Below, in pieces: positions 1 through 7,994 of a DNA stretch of 35,125 bases. Below the pieces are notes generated by a model, which was given only the letters and a program-made list of their open reading frames with translations, was not told the DNA's origin and ran no database searches. The stretch is from Lactobacillaceae bacterium (GTDB lineage Bacteria > Bacillota > Bacilli > Lactobacillales > Lactobacillaceae), in assembly GCA_031261865.1 (NCBI GenBank), contig JAISIV010000027.1:1-35125 (forward strand), given 5' to 3'. The position numbers and the translations under genes are program-made. Position 1 is the stretch's first letter, and each line of letters starts with the position of its first letter.

Positions 1-874
1 ACCAAGTGTTGTCGCGGCCGCTAACAAAGGTGCTAAATTACTAGGGAATATCGAAGTTCATTCTCAAACCCCAATGCTTCGACGTGCTCAAATTTTAACT
101 ACGCAAGATCCTTTTGAAGTAATCGACAACCACCATCAGGAAATTTTTGAAATTGCCGAAAATGCTCACCCTTCAATCGTTGAACGTGGTGGCGGTTTGG
201 AAGACATATCAGTCCGTGAATTACCGAATAATTATTTTAGTGTCGATTTGCTTATCAATACCAAAGACGCAATGGGTGCAAACATCGTAAATACAATTTC
301 TTAAGCGATTTCCGCAAACTTGGCCGAACAAAACATCCAAGTTCTTACAGCTATCGTGTCAAATAACTCAACTGAATCTCTAGTCACAGCTGAAGCGACG
401 ATTGAAATAGACGATGAAATTGCCTATAAAATCGCCCAACTTTCCGAAATCGCCCAACTTGATCCTTACCGAGCCGTTACTGATAACAAAGGCTTTTTGA
501 ACGGTGCTTCTGGTGTAGTGCAAGCAACTGGCAATGATTACAGGGCTTTTGAAGCTGGTGTCCATGCCTACGCTGTAGCTTTCGGGCAGTATCAAAGTGT
601 CACCAAGTGGACGGCGGCAGGCGGAGTGCTTAAAGGGATAACAACGATTCCAGTAATGGTTGGTATTTTAGGTGGGACAATTGGTGTCCATCCTGTTGCT
701 CAAGCTAATTTGAAACTGCTTGATGTTCAAAGCGGGGATGAACTCGCCAGTGTAATTGCAGCAACCGGTCTTGCACAAAATTTCGCGGCCCTTTATGCTT
801 TAGTTACTACTGGAATTCAATCGGGACACATGAAGCTACATAATAAAGCAGTTAACAAAGAAACTAATGACTAA
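1..874 (+). pseudogene. mvaA: class II HMG-CoA reductase, 5'-truncated by the window edge and broken by an in-frame TAA
   Basis: The enzyme makes mevalonate from HMG-CoA in the cytosol, the committed step of isoprenoid synthesis by the mevalonate route. Frame 2 is open from base 2 and begins inside the conserved PSVVAAANKGAK motif. The DAMGANIVNT motif follows, then a TAA at 302-304, after which the same frame continues to 874. Past the stop lie the lysine motif DNKGFLNG, the aspartate motif ATGNDYRA, GTIGVHP and the C-terminal histidine motif SGHMKLH, so all of these catalytic regions are downstream of the break. Relatives have Glu-Ala after NTM/NTI, so the TAA most simply derives from a GAA codon. 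The ORF track splits the gene into 74..304 and 320..874; neither is a natural start. The end overlaps the next gene by 8 bases. It could be a true null, a readthrough gene or a sequencing error. The identity is secure; the functional state is not. Confidence 0.9.
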
Positions 875-1769
875 TCATCATCATTCGCACAATTCTAAAA
901 GTTGGAGTTCTAATTTTATTTACATTTTTACAACGTGTTTAAATGTTATTTTCGTCATTGGCGAATTAATAATTGGAATCTTAATTGGATCCGTTTCTTT
1001 GATTTCGGATGCTATTCATAATCTAGGCGATGTTCTAGGAATTGTAATTGCTTTTGTCGGCAGCTTGCTATCGAGGCTGAAACCAACTAAAGAGCATACT
1101 TACGGCCTTCGAAATACGTCGATTATTGCCGCTTTCACAAATGCATTGATTCTTACGGTGACAATTTTCATTCTTATTTATGAAGTCATCGAGCGCTTTT
1201 TAAAACCTGAAACCTCTCTTGATGGGGGTGTGATTGCAATTGTCGCTTTCATTGGAATTTTGATTAACGGGATTACCGCTTATTGTTTTCAAAAAAACGC
1301 CGACCATGATGTTAATGAAAAGGGTGTTTTCTTACATTTTCTAACTGACACATTAGTTTCCGTGGCCGTTATGATTGGTGGAATTGCCATTCAGTTAACT
1401 GGAATTGCTATCATCGATCCGATTGTTTCTTTGATTGCGATTGCAGCCATTGTTCATGCCGCTTGGGGATTATTAAAAGAAACGTGGAATTTGATTACTA
1501 ACGGTGTTCCAGAAAATATCGATGAATCGAAGGTTGAAGAATTTTTATTGTCGTTCCCTCAAGTAGGACAAATTAATGATTTACATATCTGGGGTATCAG
1601 CACCACTGAAGCGGCATTAACTGCTCACTTAGAATGTAATTCTTCACTAAGAGGTGAAACTCAGGTTATCGATAAAATTAGTGATGGCCTGCGCGACAAA
1701 TTTCAGATCAACCACACTACGATTCAAATCGACACTCCTAAATCTCACCACATAGAACCAGATATCTAA
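867..1769 (+). CDS. cation diffusion facilitator (CDF/CzcD-type) metal exporter
   Basis: A 300-residue inner-membrane antiporter that would export divalent metal (Zn, Co, Cd or Mn) in exchange for protons. A short His-rich start (HHHSHNS) is followed by about six membrane segments. The two CDF metal-site motifs of the HxxxD type are visible: SDAIHNLGD in the second membrane helix and HFLTD in the fifth. A soluble C-terminal domain (from about residue 210, containing NDLHIWGIST) matches the CDF cytoplasmic dimerisation domain. The ATG lies inside the end of mvaA (8-base overlap) with no strong Shine-Dalgarno, so translational coupling is likely. A strong terminator follows directly. The exact metal cannot be read from sequence; the His-rich start favours zinc or a similar ion. 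Another metal gene, mntH, lies just downstream but behind the terminator. Confidence 0.9.
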   Translation: MTNHHHSHNSKSWSSNFIYIFTTCLNVIFVIGELIIGILIGSVSLISDAIHNLGDVLGIVIAFVGSLLSRLKPTKEHTYGLRNTSIIAAFTNALILTVTIFILIYEVIERFLKPETSLDGGVIAIVAFIGILINGITAYCFQKNADHDVNEKGVFLHFLTDTLVSVAVMIGGIAIQLTGIAIIDPIVSLIAIAAIVHAAWGLLKETWNLITNGVPENIDESKVEEFLLSFPQVGQINDLHIWGISTTEAALTAHLECNSSLRGETQVIDKISDGLRDKFQINHTTIQIDTPKSHHIEPDI

Positions 1770-1813
1770 AACCCTCACGAATGCCTTACCTAAGGCGTTC
1801 GTGAGGGTTTTTG
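1768..1813. terminator. strong, probably bidirectional terminator after the CDF gene
   Basis: A long stem, AAACCCTCACGAATGCCTT against AAGGCGTTCGTGAGGGTTT with loop ACCT, ends in a T tract on the plus strand. The A-rich 5' side could also terminate minus-strand transcription. It begins at the stop codon of the CDF gene. Confidence 0.9.
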
Positions 1814-1846
1814 TGTTATATTATCAGTGGTATTAAACATAATTAT

Positions 1847-1988
1847 TAGCTATCACGCAAACGTGCAGTCAAGCGCAGCTATTTGAGCGACAAGCGCTCC
1901 GAAAACGAAATTCTTCGAATTTCATTCTCGAAGCACGTTGTTCGCACATAGCTAAGCGCGCTTACTTTGCACTCTCTAACGTGACTAG
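1847..1988. repeat. ~140 bp imperfect palindrome upstream of mntH
   Basis: The two arms are imperfect inverted repeats of roughly 55 bases each. Matching blocks include TCACG/CGTGA, GTGCA/TGCAC, AAGCGC/GCGCTT and AGCTAT/ATAGCT, with GAAATTCTTCGAATTTC as a small perfect hairpin near the centre. As RNA it would fold into one long, mostly paired structure. It sits between the CDF terminator and the mntH ribosome site. It could be a structured leader of mntH or a non-autonomous MITE-like insertion; no clear target-site duplication was seen. I do not see the conserved core of the manganese yybP-ykoY riboswitch. Confidence 0.55.
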
Positions 1989-2038
1989 ACAACCTTAATA
2001 AATGTGCTTAATGCTAATAAAGTTTAGGAGTTTTTAGT

Positions 2039-3424
2039 ATGGCTACAAGAAAGAAAGCTGTTGTCGACACTACTGATGAAAAATCTTTAGGCGAAGTTAA
2101 CTCATCCATTGCCGTGCCAAAAAATGCTGGTTTCTGGCGGACACTATTAGCTTTTTCGGGACCTGGCGCTTTGGTTGCCGTTGGGTATATGGATCCAGGT
2201 AATTGGATTACTTCGATTGTTGGTGGAGCCAAGTATCAATATTTACTTTTATCAGTTGTTTTAATTTCCTCATTAATCGCTATGATCTTGCAATACATGG
2301 CAGGGAAATTGGGAATCGTCACCGAAATGGACTTGGCCCAAAACACACGTGCGCGCACTGGTAAAAAAACTGGGATCTTCCTTTGGATTATTACCGAACT
2401 AGCAATTATGGCTACTGATATCGCCGAAGTTATTGGTTCTGGTATCGCTTTACATTTGTTGTTTGGGATGAGTATTCTCCAAGGTGTCATCTTAACGGCG
2501 TTTGATGTTTTGATTTTGCTTCTCTTAATGAAGTTAGGCTTCCGTAAAATCGAAGCGATTGTCGGAACGCTTATCACTACTATCGTTTTGATTTTCGTTT
2601 ATTTAACTTTAATGGCAGATCCCAATTGGGCTGGCGTATTAGCCGGGTATTTGCCACAACCAGAAGTTCTCAATAATCACGTTTCTCATGGTGATTCACA
2701 ATTGGTTATGGCTGCCGGAATTATCGGAGCTACAGTTATGCCTCACAATCTTTACTTGCACTCTTCGATTTCTCAAACTCGAAAAATTGATCATTCAAAG
2801 AAGTCCGAAGTAAAACAAGCCGTGCGCTTTATGATGTGGGATTCGAACATTCAACTTTCGATGGCCTTTATTGTTAATTCGATGCTATTGATTCTTGGAG
2901 CAGCACTGTTCTTCGGTCACGGGGATGACTTGCAAGCTTTTGGGGCTTTGTATGATGCCTTAAAAGATAAGAATATTGCCGGAGCCATTGCTAGTCCAGT
3001 ATTGTCGACACTATTCGCTGTGGCACTTCTTGCCTCAGGACAAAATTCAACTATTACTGGTACTCTTACCGGTGAAGCAGTCATGGAAGGTTTCTTGCGC
3101 TTACGAGTTCCACGTTGGATTCGTCGATTGATTACTCGTGGTTTAGCAATTGCACCAGTTATTGCCTTTGCTATTGCCTTTGGTGGTTCTGAAGGAAAAC
3201 TCGATCAATTACTCGTTTATTCTCAAGTCTTTCTATCAATTGCACTGCCTTTCTCAATGATTCCACTTATTTATTTCACTTCATCAAAGAAAGTGATGGG
3301 CAAAGAATTCGTTAATCCAAAGTGGTTAATCTGGGTTGCTAGTATTGCGGCTGCGATAATTACTTTGTTAAACGTTCAAATTGTCATTAAGATTTTTACT
3401 GAACTTGGAGGAGTTTTGTTCTAA
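2039..3424 (+). CDS. mntH: Nramp-family divalent metal (Mn2+/Fe2+) : proton symporter MntH
   Basis: A 461-residue inner-membrane importer of manganese and related divalent metals, driven by protons. The metal-binding DPGNW motif lies at residues 52-56 in the first helix, and the partner motif GATVMPHN in the sixth helix supplies the other ligands. The length and about eleven hydrophobic segments fit the family. The start is supported by TTAGGAG upstream; a TGCTAATAA extended -10-like sequence lies just before it. The gene ends TAATG, with its stop overlapping the start of a UspA gene by one base, so the two form an operon. Manganese import matters in lactic acid bacteria, which often use Mn against oxidative stress. 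The upstream ~140 bp palindrome may be involved in control, but this is unproven. Confidence 0.95.
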   Translation: MATRKKAVVDTTDEKSLGEVNSSIAVPKNAGFWRTLLAFSGPGALVAVGYMDPGNWITSIVGGAKYQYLLLSVVLISSLIAMILQYMAGKLGIVTEMDLAQNTRARTGKKTGIFLWIITELAIMATDIAEVIGSGIALHLLFGMSILQGVILTAFDVLILLLLMKLGFRKIEAIVGTLITTIVLIFVYLTLMADPNWAGVLAGYLPQPEVLNNHVSHGDSQLVMAAGIIGATVMPHNLYLHSSISQTRKIDHSKKSEVKQAVRFMMWDSNIQLSMAFIVNSMLLILGAALFFGHGDDLQAFGALYDALKDKNIAGAIASPVLSTLFAVALLASGQNSTITGTLTGEAVMEGFLRLRVPRWIRRLITRGLAIAPVIAFAIAFGGSEGKLDQLLVYSQVFLSIALPFSMIPLIYFTSSKKVMGKEFVNPKWLIWVASIAAAIITLLNVQIVIKIFTELGGVLF

Positions 3425-3885
3425 TGGTCAAAGAAAAAAGTTTCAAGCACGTTTTAGTTGCTGTTGATGAAAGTGAGCAAGGACAATTCGCTCTGGTTAA
3501 CGCTATTCACCAAGCGATGGAAGACCAAGCTCGCTTAACGATTGTTTCGGTTTTCGAACCAGAATCAATGAATGTTGCTGATTTATTAGATCATGATTCT
3601 GTCGAAGATGCCCAAAAACGGGTGGAAGACAACTTGCAAACTTGGGCTAAACAAGCTGAAAAAGCTGGTGTCGAAAAGGTGGATGTGATTTATGCTGATG
3701 GGAATCCTGGAGAAGTAATCGTCAACGACGTTATTCCTCAAAGTAAGGCCGATTTAGTGGTCGTTGGCGCTCACTCGAAGAATAATTTTGCTCGACAATA
3801 CTTCGGTTCCCAAGCTTCATATATCGCCAACCGCGCACCAATTTCAGTATTAGTTGTCCGCCAAGCACACGATAAAGATGAATAG
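3424..3885 (+). CDS. universal stress protein, UspA family
   Basis: A 153-residue cytoplasmic protein of the UspA fold, usually a dimer and often ATP-binding. The family N-terminus is HVLVAVDESEQ, and the C-terminal nucleotide loop region reads VVGAHSKNNF...FGSQASYI before the ending PISVLVVR. The first glycine of the usual G-2x-G-9x-G(S/T) pattern is kept, the second is Ser, and the final GS is kept, so ATP binding is plausible but not certain. Its ATG overlaps the mntH stop by one base, so it is translationally coupled to the transporter; Usp proteins often modulate a co-transcribed transporter. A clean terminator follows. Confidence 0.92.
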   Translation: MVKEKSFKHVLVAVDESEQGQFALVNAIHQAMEDQARLTIVSVFEPESMNVADLLDHDSVEDAQKRVEDNLQTWAKQAEKAGVEKVDVIYADGNPGEVIVNDVIPQSKADLVVVGAHSKNNFARQYFGSQASYIANRAPISVLVVRQAHDKDE

Positions 3886-3892
3886 ACTTATG

Positions 3893-3919
3893 ACCTTCAC
3901 ATTTGTGAAGGTTTTTTTG
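3893..3919 (+). terminator. terminator of the mntH-usp operon
   Basis: Perfect stem ACCTTCACA / TGTGAAGGT with loop TT, then seven T residues. Confidence 0.93.
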
Positions 3920-3932
3920 CTATCTTTGAAGC

Positions 3933-4556
3933 ATGTCTGAAAAACTTAAAGTCAAATTAGAAAACGCTAAAAAGCCGTAAAATAACAATCTTCTGTGGAT
4001 TATTCTCGGCATAGTTGGTGGTTTATTTTTGCTTACGGTAGTCTCTGGTGCCGTTGCTTTTTTAATTTTCGGTCGAGGACCACAGCAAGTTTCTACCAGT
4101 CAATACTGGCAATATAAAGCCATTTATGATGATAAATTTTTAGATAATCAACCTTCAGGGGCCACCACTTTATTGGTCGTCAAGGGACAAAAATCTTCGA
4201 ATGATTTAGCCTATATTTCTGAATCCCTAACCTACAACAGAACTTTAGACCCAACTTTTATGCAGGATGCACAAAGACAAGAATTGCAGAAAACAAAAAC
4301 CGGTTATAAAAATCAAGATCTATACAGCTATGATTTTTACGAACCAGAAACTGGCAAATTCAAAGTAACTCTTCTTTATAATCACGATAAGTATTCTTGG
4401 AATAAAATGCTCGTTGATGAATTTCTTAAAAATAAGAAGTTCAATCTAAAGAAAACCCTTAAAACACTAAAGTCTGAAAATTATAAAATTTCGTCAAAAC
4501 CGATTTCTGAATCTGAATTCAACAAGCTTCAAAAGTCGCAGAATGTTTTTAAGTAA
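3933..4556 (+). pseudogene. single-pass membrane-anchored protein of unknown function, interrupted by an in-frame TAA at codon 16
   Basis: The track shows this only from a TTG at 4029. However, an ATG at 3933 is in the same frame and reads MSEKLKVKLENAKKP before a TAA at 3978-3980. The frame then continues NNNLLWIILGIVGG through a full membrane helix into the rest of the protein. The TTG start would begin in the middle of that helix, so 3933 is very probably the ancestral start, with a nonsense change of a CAA, GAA or AAA codon. The intact protein would have a short basic cytoplasmic end, one membrane segment and about 150 residues outside, rich in Lys and Asn. A TATCTT hexamer lies 6 bases before the ATG, with no Shine-Dalgarno. 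I do not recognise the family. This is the second in-frame TAA within 4 kb, after mvaA. Confidence 0.65.
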
Positions 4557-4712
4557 TTAGCTATGGAGCTTCTCAAAAAATAAATAACAAAATAGATTAA
4601 ATAAAAATTCTTTTTTGCTGGACTTGGAAACCGAATTTTCACATCATGCAAAATACATCCCAATCCTAAGCTTTAAAAACCCGTTTAAAATTCATACACA
4701 CTTGTTTTAATA

Positions 4713-4839
4713 ATATTTGTTCAGGGAAACCTGAACGGTATCTTCTTAAAAAGATTGATATCCAGAAATACACTCATAAGTTTCCCTCTCTTCTTATGTG
4801 GTGCAAACCAGTCCGCTTTATTGGGCTGGTTTTTGTTTT
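4713..4839 (+). ncRNA. candidate free-standing structured small RNA, about 125 nt
   Basis: Four consecutive hairpins fill an intergenic stretch with no ORF. Hairpin 1 (4719-4736) is GTTCAGG-GAAA-CCTGAAC, a perfect stem with a GNRA tetraloop. Hairpin 2 (4737-4763) pairs GGTATCTT with AAGATTGATATCC. Hairpin 3 (4771-4803) pairs CACTCATAAG with CTTATGTGGTG and carries a pyrimidine-rich loop, TTTCCCTCTCTT. Hairpin 4 is a terminator. GGGAAAC in hairpin 1 is perfectly complementary to GTTTCCC at the mouth of hairpin 3, which allows a loop-loop contact. TTTAAA and TTAATAAT before hairpin 1 could be a promoter. The neighbour on one side reads toward it and the other converges, so it is not a leader. 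The UCCC-type loop resembles those with which some Gram-positive sRNAs bind ribosome sites. It is not a known family that I can name. Confidence 0.6.
4806..4839 (+). terminator. terminator of the candidate small RNA
   Basis: Stem AACCAGTCC / GGGCTGGTT around a seven-base loop, followed by TTTTTGTTTT. Confidence 0.85.
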
Positions 4840-4845
4840 CCAAGA

Positions 4846-4875
4846 TAAAGAAAAAGCCATTTCCTTAGGAATGGC
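4846..4875 (-). terminator. terminator of the HD phosphohydrolase gene
   Basis: On the minus strand, GCCATTCC-TAAG-GAAATGGC is followed by TTTTTCTTT. It faces the small-RNA terminator, so the two convergent units are closed separately. Confidence 0.88.
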
Positions 4876-4881
4876 GAGTGG

Positions 4882-6177
4882 TTAGATTGAACGTCTCGAA
4901 GTAGCGTAAATTTTTTTCAAATTATCATCAGTTTCTAGTAATTCTTTCGGGAAGAAGAAACGATTATCAGTAATTTCATCATCATCCAAGGCTTTGACGA
5001 TTGTCGACAAACTAGACAAACCTTTTTGGTTTTCTAAATCCCCACCGATAGCGAACTGAATTGGTTTATTTTTCTTATTGCGATTTGAATAACTCTTATA
5101 TGGAATGTTATTAGCGTTATTAGTGCCACTGTAATAAAACTTGTCGAACCCGCCCGCTTCGACTTCAGCTTCGAGGCTACGTAATTTAGATTCAGAATAA
5201 GGAATTGATTTGAAGGGAATTCGATCCAAAAACCTGCGTGACAAATCCGATAATACTGGATCCTTACTATCACGCCAAATGCTGAATGCAGTAGTGAATA
5301 CGCCGTCATCTAACTTCAAATAATCTTCAGTGGAGATATTTTTCCCGACTTCAAAGACTTTAGCGATAGTTGAGAAAAACAATTCTGGTTCTAATTTTTC
5401 GTTATACATAGCTTGGGCACGTGATAGCAAGTTTTCTAAAACAACCTCCATCCCGCGACTCACCGGGTGAAAGTAAACTTGTATATACATTTGATAACGA
5501 CTGATAATGTAATCTTCGACCGTGTGAACTCCCGCCTCATTAAAGATAATCCCGTCGTCAGTTGGAATCATCATTTCCATGATGCGTTCGATATCGAATT
5601 TTCCGTATTCAGCGCCCGTATAGTACGCGTCTCGCAATAAGTAATCCATTCGATCAGCATCTATTTGCGAGCTAATCATCGAAATGACTAATCTATTTTC
5701 GTAAGTTTTAGCGATGACACTAGCAACTTTTGCTGGCAAGTCTTTATCGCGCGCGCTTAGAATCTGATTAACTTGGGTATCAGGGTTTAAAATAATATCT
5801 TGAGTAAATTGCTCATGGTTGGTTCCAAAAATATGTTCAAAAGTGTGCGAATAAGCACCATGACCAACGTCATGTAAAAGGCCGGCTGCCATCACAACAA
5901 TATCTTCATCGTGGTTCCAAAAAGTTGGTCGATTAACGTCAAAATGTGTAATCATGCGGCGCGTAATTTCGTAAACACCTAACGAGTGTTGAAAACGTGA
6001 ATGTTCACCACCATGAAAGACTAAGTTGGCGACACCAAGCGCTTTGACGCGACGCAATCTTTGAACTTCTGAACTGTTAATTAAATCGAGAATCGTTTGG
6101 TCTTCAACCCGAATGAAATTAAGGATGGGATCACGCAAAACTCTTTCTTTTGCAAGGATATATTTGGAATTTGCCAT
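4882..6177 (-). CDS. HD-domain phosphohydrolase, YwfO/EF1143-type (dNTP triphosphohydrolase-like)
   Basis: A 431-residue cytoplasmic protein of the SAMHD1/dGTPase-like HD superfamily; characterised relatives hydrolyse dNTPs to nucleosides and triphosphate. The metal-binding HD residues are seen in HSRFQHSLGVYE, LLHDVGHGAYSHTFEH and DADRMDYLLRDA. The track ORF starts 16 codons earlier, but MANSKYILAKERVLRD is the likely N-terminus, because the extension overlaps the divergent gene and looks non-coding. There is no clear Shine-Dalgarno; A+T-rich -10-like bases (TTTATAC) lie almost against the ATG. It is divergent from the ywiB-like gene, a common arrangement in lactobacilli, where this family sits near rpoE and pyrG. 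The context suggests nucleotide-pool control, but this is inference. Confidence 0.88.
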   Translation of the reverse strand: MANSKYILAKERVLRDPILNFIRVEDQTILDLINSSEVQRLRRVKALGVANLVFHGGEHSRFQHSLGVYEITRRMITHFDVNRPTFWNHDEDIVVMAAGLLHDVGHGAYSHTFEHIFGTNHEQFTQDIILNPDTQVNQILSARDKDLPAKVASVIAKTYENRLVISMISSQIDADRMDYLLRDAYYTGAEYGKFDIERIMEMMIPTDDGIIFNEAGVHTVEDYIISRYQMYIQVYFHPVSRGMEVVLENLLSRAQAMYNEKLEPELFFSTIAKVFEVGKNISTEDYLKLDDGVFTTAFSIWRDSKDPVLSDLSRRFLDRIPFKSIPYSESKLRSLEAEVEAGGFDKFYYSGTNNANNIPYKSYSNRNKKNKPIQFAIGGDLENQKGLSSLSTIVKALDDDEITDNRFFFPKELLETDDNLKKIYATSRRSI

Positions 6178-6211
6178 AGTTGTATAAATTTTATCAGAGG
6201 GCAGAATAACT

Positions 6212-6604
6212 ATGCAAAAAGTCAATATAAAATTATCGTCATTGATTGATCAAAATGGTTTGGTTGACAATGTTCATCTAGAAACACCTGGTACTTGGGA
6301 TGAAAAAACTCAAACTCTTGCCTATGAACAAAATGATTTAAAAAATGAACTTCAATTGTCTGGCAATGAAATTATTTTGCGTCAACCAAATGGCACTGAA
6401 ATTGTTTTCAGACATGAAGATACATCTGAATCTTTATTTGGAACACCATACGGACAATTACCAATTGTTGTCACTACCGAACGCGCACTCTACGACTTGG
6501 GCGACGACAAGAGTTCGATTGATTTGAGTTATCAGATTCTTCAAAACGATATGGATTTAGGGAAGTTCTCGTTGAAGTTGGAATTCGAAAACTTGGATGA
6601 TTAA
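6212..6604 (+). CDS. YwiB-like DUF1934 beta-barrel protein
   Basis: A 130-residue soluble protein with alternating short strands, matching from memory the DUF1934/YwiB calycin-like family. It opens MQKVNIKLSSLIDQNG and contains the family-like GTPYGQLPIVVTTERALYDL stretch. The molecular function of the family is not known to me. It is divergent from the HD phosphohydrolase with a 34-base gap, and is followed by rpoE; this order is conserved in many Firmicutes. A GAGGG sequence about 9 bases upstream may act as a ribosome site. No terminator was seen between it and the rpoE promoter. Confidence 0.8.
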   Translation: MQKVNIKLSSLIDQNGLVDNVHLETPGTWDEKTQTLAYEQNDLKNELQLSGNEIILRQPNGTEIVFRHEDTSESLFGTPYGQLPIVVTTERALYDLGDDKSSIDLSYQILQNDMDLGKFSLKLEFENLDD

Positions 6605-6632
6605 AATCCCACAAAACGCACTCGCTTCCTAA

Positions 6633-6663
6633 TTGAAAACGCGATGACGATGGTTCATATAAT
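6633..6663 (+). promoter_or_regulatory. probable sigma-A promoter of rpoE
   Basis: TTGAAA and a perfect TATAAT, separated by 19 bases, which is slightly long. They lie 57 bases before the rpoE start. Confidence 0.6.
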
Positions 6664-6719
6664 CATATATACTAGTGGTATTGCTTATTTTCTAAATAAG
6701 ATTAAAAGAGGTATTAATT

Positions 6720-7253
6720 TTGGCAATTAAAGATTACACAAAAGAACAAATATCAGAAATGTCCAACATCGACATCGCAAGAGAAATCTTGGCAGACAAT
6801 AGTAAAGAAATGCTATTCAAAGACTTGCTTGCAGAACTTAATGCCGTTCGTGGAACTGATTTGTCTGGGGATGCATTAGCAACTTTCTACGCTGATTTGA
6901 ATTCCGACGGAACTTTCATTTCATTAGGTAAACAAGAATGGGGAATGCGTTCTTGGTATGCCGCTGGTGCTATCGATGAAGCAACTCATGATGGTTTCGA
7001 TGATTATGAAGAAACTTCAAAGAAGAAGTCAGACGAAGATGTTGTTGGATTCGACGAAATTGACGAAGATGAAGACGTTATCGACACTGATGACGAAGAT
7101 GAAGACGTTGAAGAAAACGAAACCACTGATGATGGTGACGATGACGAAGATGTCGACCAAGAAGACGTTTCTCTAAACGACGATAACGAACAACTTGATG
7201 TTCTCGATGCTAACAACGATCTTGATGATCTTGGCGATGGGGATGTTGAATAA
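6720..7253 (+). CDS. rpoE: DNA-directed RNA polymerase delta subunit
   Basis: A 177-residue subunit specific to Firmicutes that binds core RNA polymerase, displaces non-specific nucleic acid and speeds recycling. The N-terminal folded domain (about residues 1-95) opens MAIKDYTKEQISEM and contains IAREILADNSKEMLFKDL, typical of the family. The rest is an extremely acidic, disordered tail of Asp and Glu repeats, the hallmark of delta. The start codon is TTG, supported by AAAAGAGG upstream and by the conserved MAIKDY start. Low-complexity shadow ORFs in other frames (Ser-rich on the minus strand) come from this tail. In relatives rpoE lies directly before pyrG; here a two-gene cassette separates them. 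Confidence 0.97.
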   Translation: MAIKDYTKEQISEMSNIDIAREILADNSKEMLFKDLLAELNAVRGTDLSGDALATFYADLNSDGTFISLGKQEWGMRSWYAAGAIDEATHDGFDDYEETSKKKSDEDVVGFDEIDEDEDVIDTDDEDEDVEENETTDDGDDDEDVDQEDVSLNDDNEQLDVLDANNDLDDLGDGDVE

Positions 7254-7263
7254 TTAATTTATG

Positions 7264-7296
7264 GAAACCAGCTCGATGAGGTGGTTTTTATTTTGC
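7264..7296 (+). terminator. rpoE terminator
   Basis: Stem AACCAGCTC / GAGGTGGTT with a short loop, then TTTTATTTT. Confidence 0.82.
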
Positions 7297-7320
7297 CTTG
7301 GAATTTAATGATTAACTTTA

Positions 7321-7457
7321 CGAATACCTAAAGGTATTCGAAATTTATTATTGACAAACTGCCGTAGAGCTACTTATTTTACGTATACATCAAGGTATCT
7401 GAAATTTATTGCCGCTAAACTGTCGTTTAGCTCCTTGTTTTTCGTATAAAGAGGTAT
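7321..7457 (+). repeat. 61 bp repeat family, array A (two copies) ending at a start codon
   Basis: Two tandem copies start with AAGGTAT at 7331 and 7392 (period 61). A third AGGTAT at 7452 falls directly against the ATG at 7458. Shared blocks are AAGGTAT(T/C), GAAATTTATT, AAACTGTCG (AAACTGCCG in copy 1) and CGTATA. Copy 2 carries the hairpin CTAAAC-TGTC-GTTTAG. The array opens with a perfect inverted repeat, CGAATACCT-AA-AGGTATTCG (7321-7340). The last CGTATAAAGAGGTAT supplies the only visible -10-like sequence for the next gene. The same family occurs at 19988-20179. Confidence 0.8.
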
Positions 7458-7994
7458 ATGAATACTTCTAATATGATCCCGATTGCCATATCGTTGGTCG
7501 CAATTCTAATAAGTACGGTAAATTCATTCTTAAATTTCCGCCAAAATCGGTTTGCCAATCTGGCGTTAAGGGGTGAGAAGACAAACGAGGCAATTGACTT
7601 ATTTTTCAAAGAAGTGACCCCACTGTACAACCAATATTTAAAAAATGAATCGAAACTGACTGAGCAAGTAATTAAAAAGTTGCCAGAGGGTATGGATTCC
7701 GATAGTCCTGAACGCCTGAAGGTTGTTCTTGATGTTGTTAACAATGACTTGATTCCACAAAGGGCTCAAATTCTAAATAATTTAGAAAATGTTTCATCAA
7801 TTGCAAACAACCAGCCAATATTTCTTCGTAATCTAGAAGAGTCAATTGGGAACGATTTCGGAGAAATATATCAAAAATTTAATTACGTTTTTAGTGCTAC
7901 TTTAAGGAAAAAATTCGGTTCGATTCGAAAATTGGCGGACAAATTTTCACTGTATAATTTAGGAGATGATAAAGATGACCAAAGAACAAGCTAA
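7458..7994 (+). CDS. small membrane-anchored coiled-coil protein of unknown function
   Basis: A 178-residue protein with one N-terminal membrane segment (about residues 6-24, IPIAISLVAILISTVNSF). It is followed by a long, charged, mostly helical region that looks cytoplasmic or coiled-coil. I recognise no catalytic motif. It starts exactly where the 61 bp repeat array ends: TATAAA lies 7 bases before the ATG and there is no properly spaced Shine-Dalgarno, so a leaderless mRNA is plausible. Its 3' end overlaps the next small gene by 20 bases. The pair interrupts the usual rpoE-pyrG neighbourhood, which marks it as an accessory insertion. It could be half of a two-gene defence or toxin module, but nothing in the sequence proves that. 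Confidence 0.7.
   Translation: MNTSNMIPIAISLVAILISTVNSFLNFRQNRFANLALRGEKTNEAIDLFFKEVTPLYNQYLKNESKLTEQVIKKLPEGMDSDSPERLKVVLDVVNNDLIPQRAQILNNLENVSSIANNQPIFLRNLEESIGNDFGEIYQKFNYVFSATLRKKFGSIRKLADKFSLYNLGDDKDDQRTS

Noticed and set aside
1847-2038. yybP-ykoY manganese riboswitch upstream of mntH
   Set aside because: The conserved internal-loop sequences of that riboswitch are not visible; only a long palindrome is present.
1-4556. Reassignment of TAA as a sense codon, to explain two in-frame TAA codons
   Set aside because: Many intact genes here, including the end of mvaA itself, terminate at TAA.
6178-6225. 16-codon N-terminal extension of the HD phosphohydrolase
   Set aside because: It would overlap the divergent ywiB-like gene start, and family members begin near MANSKYILAKER.
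7004-7216. Ser-rich minus-strand ORF of 70 residues
   Set aside because: Shadow of the GAT/GAA repeats that encode the acidic tail of RpoE.
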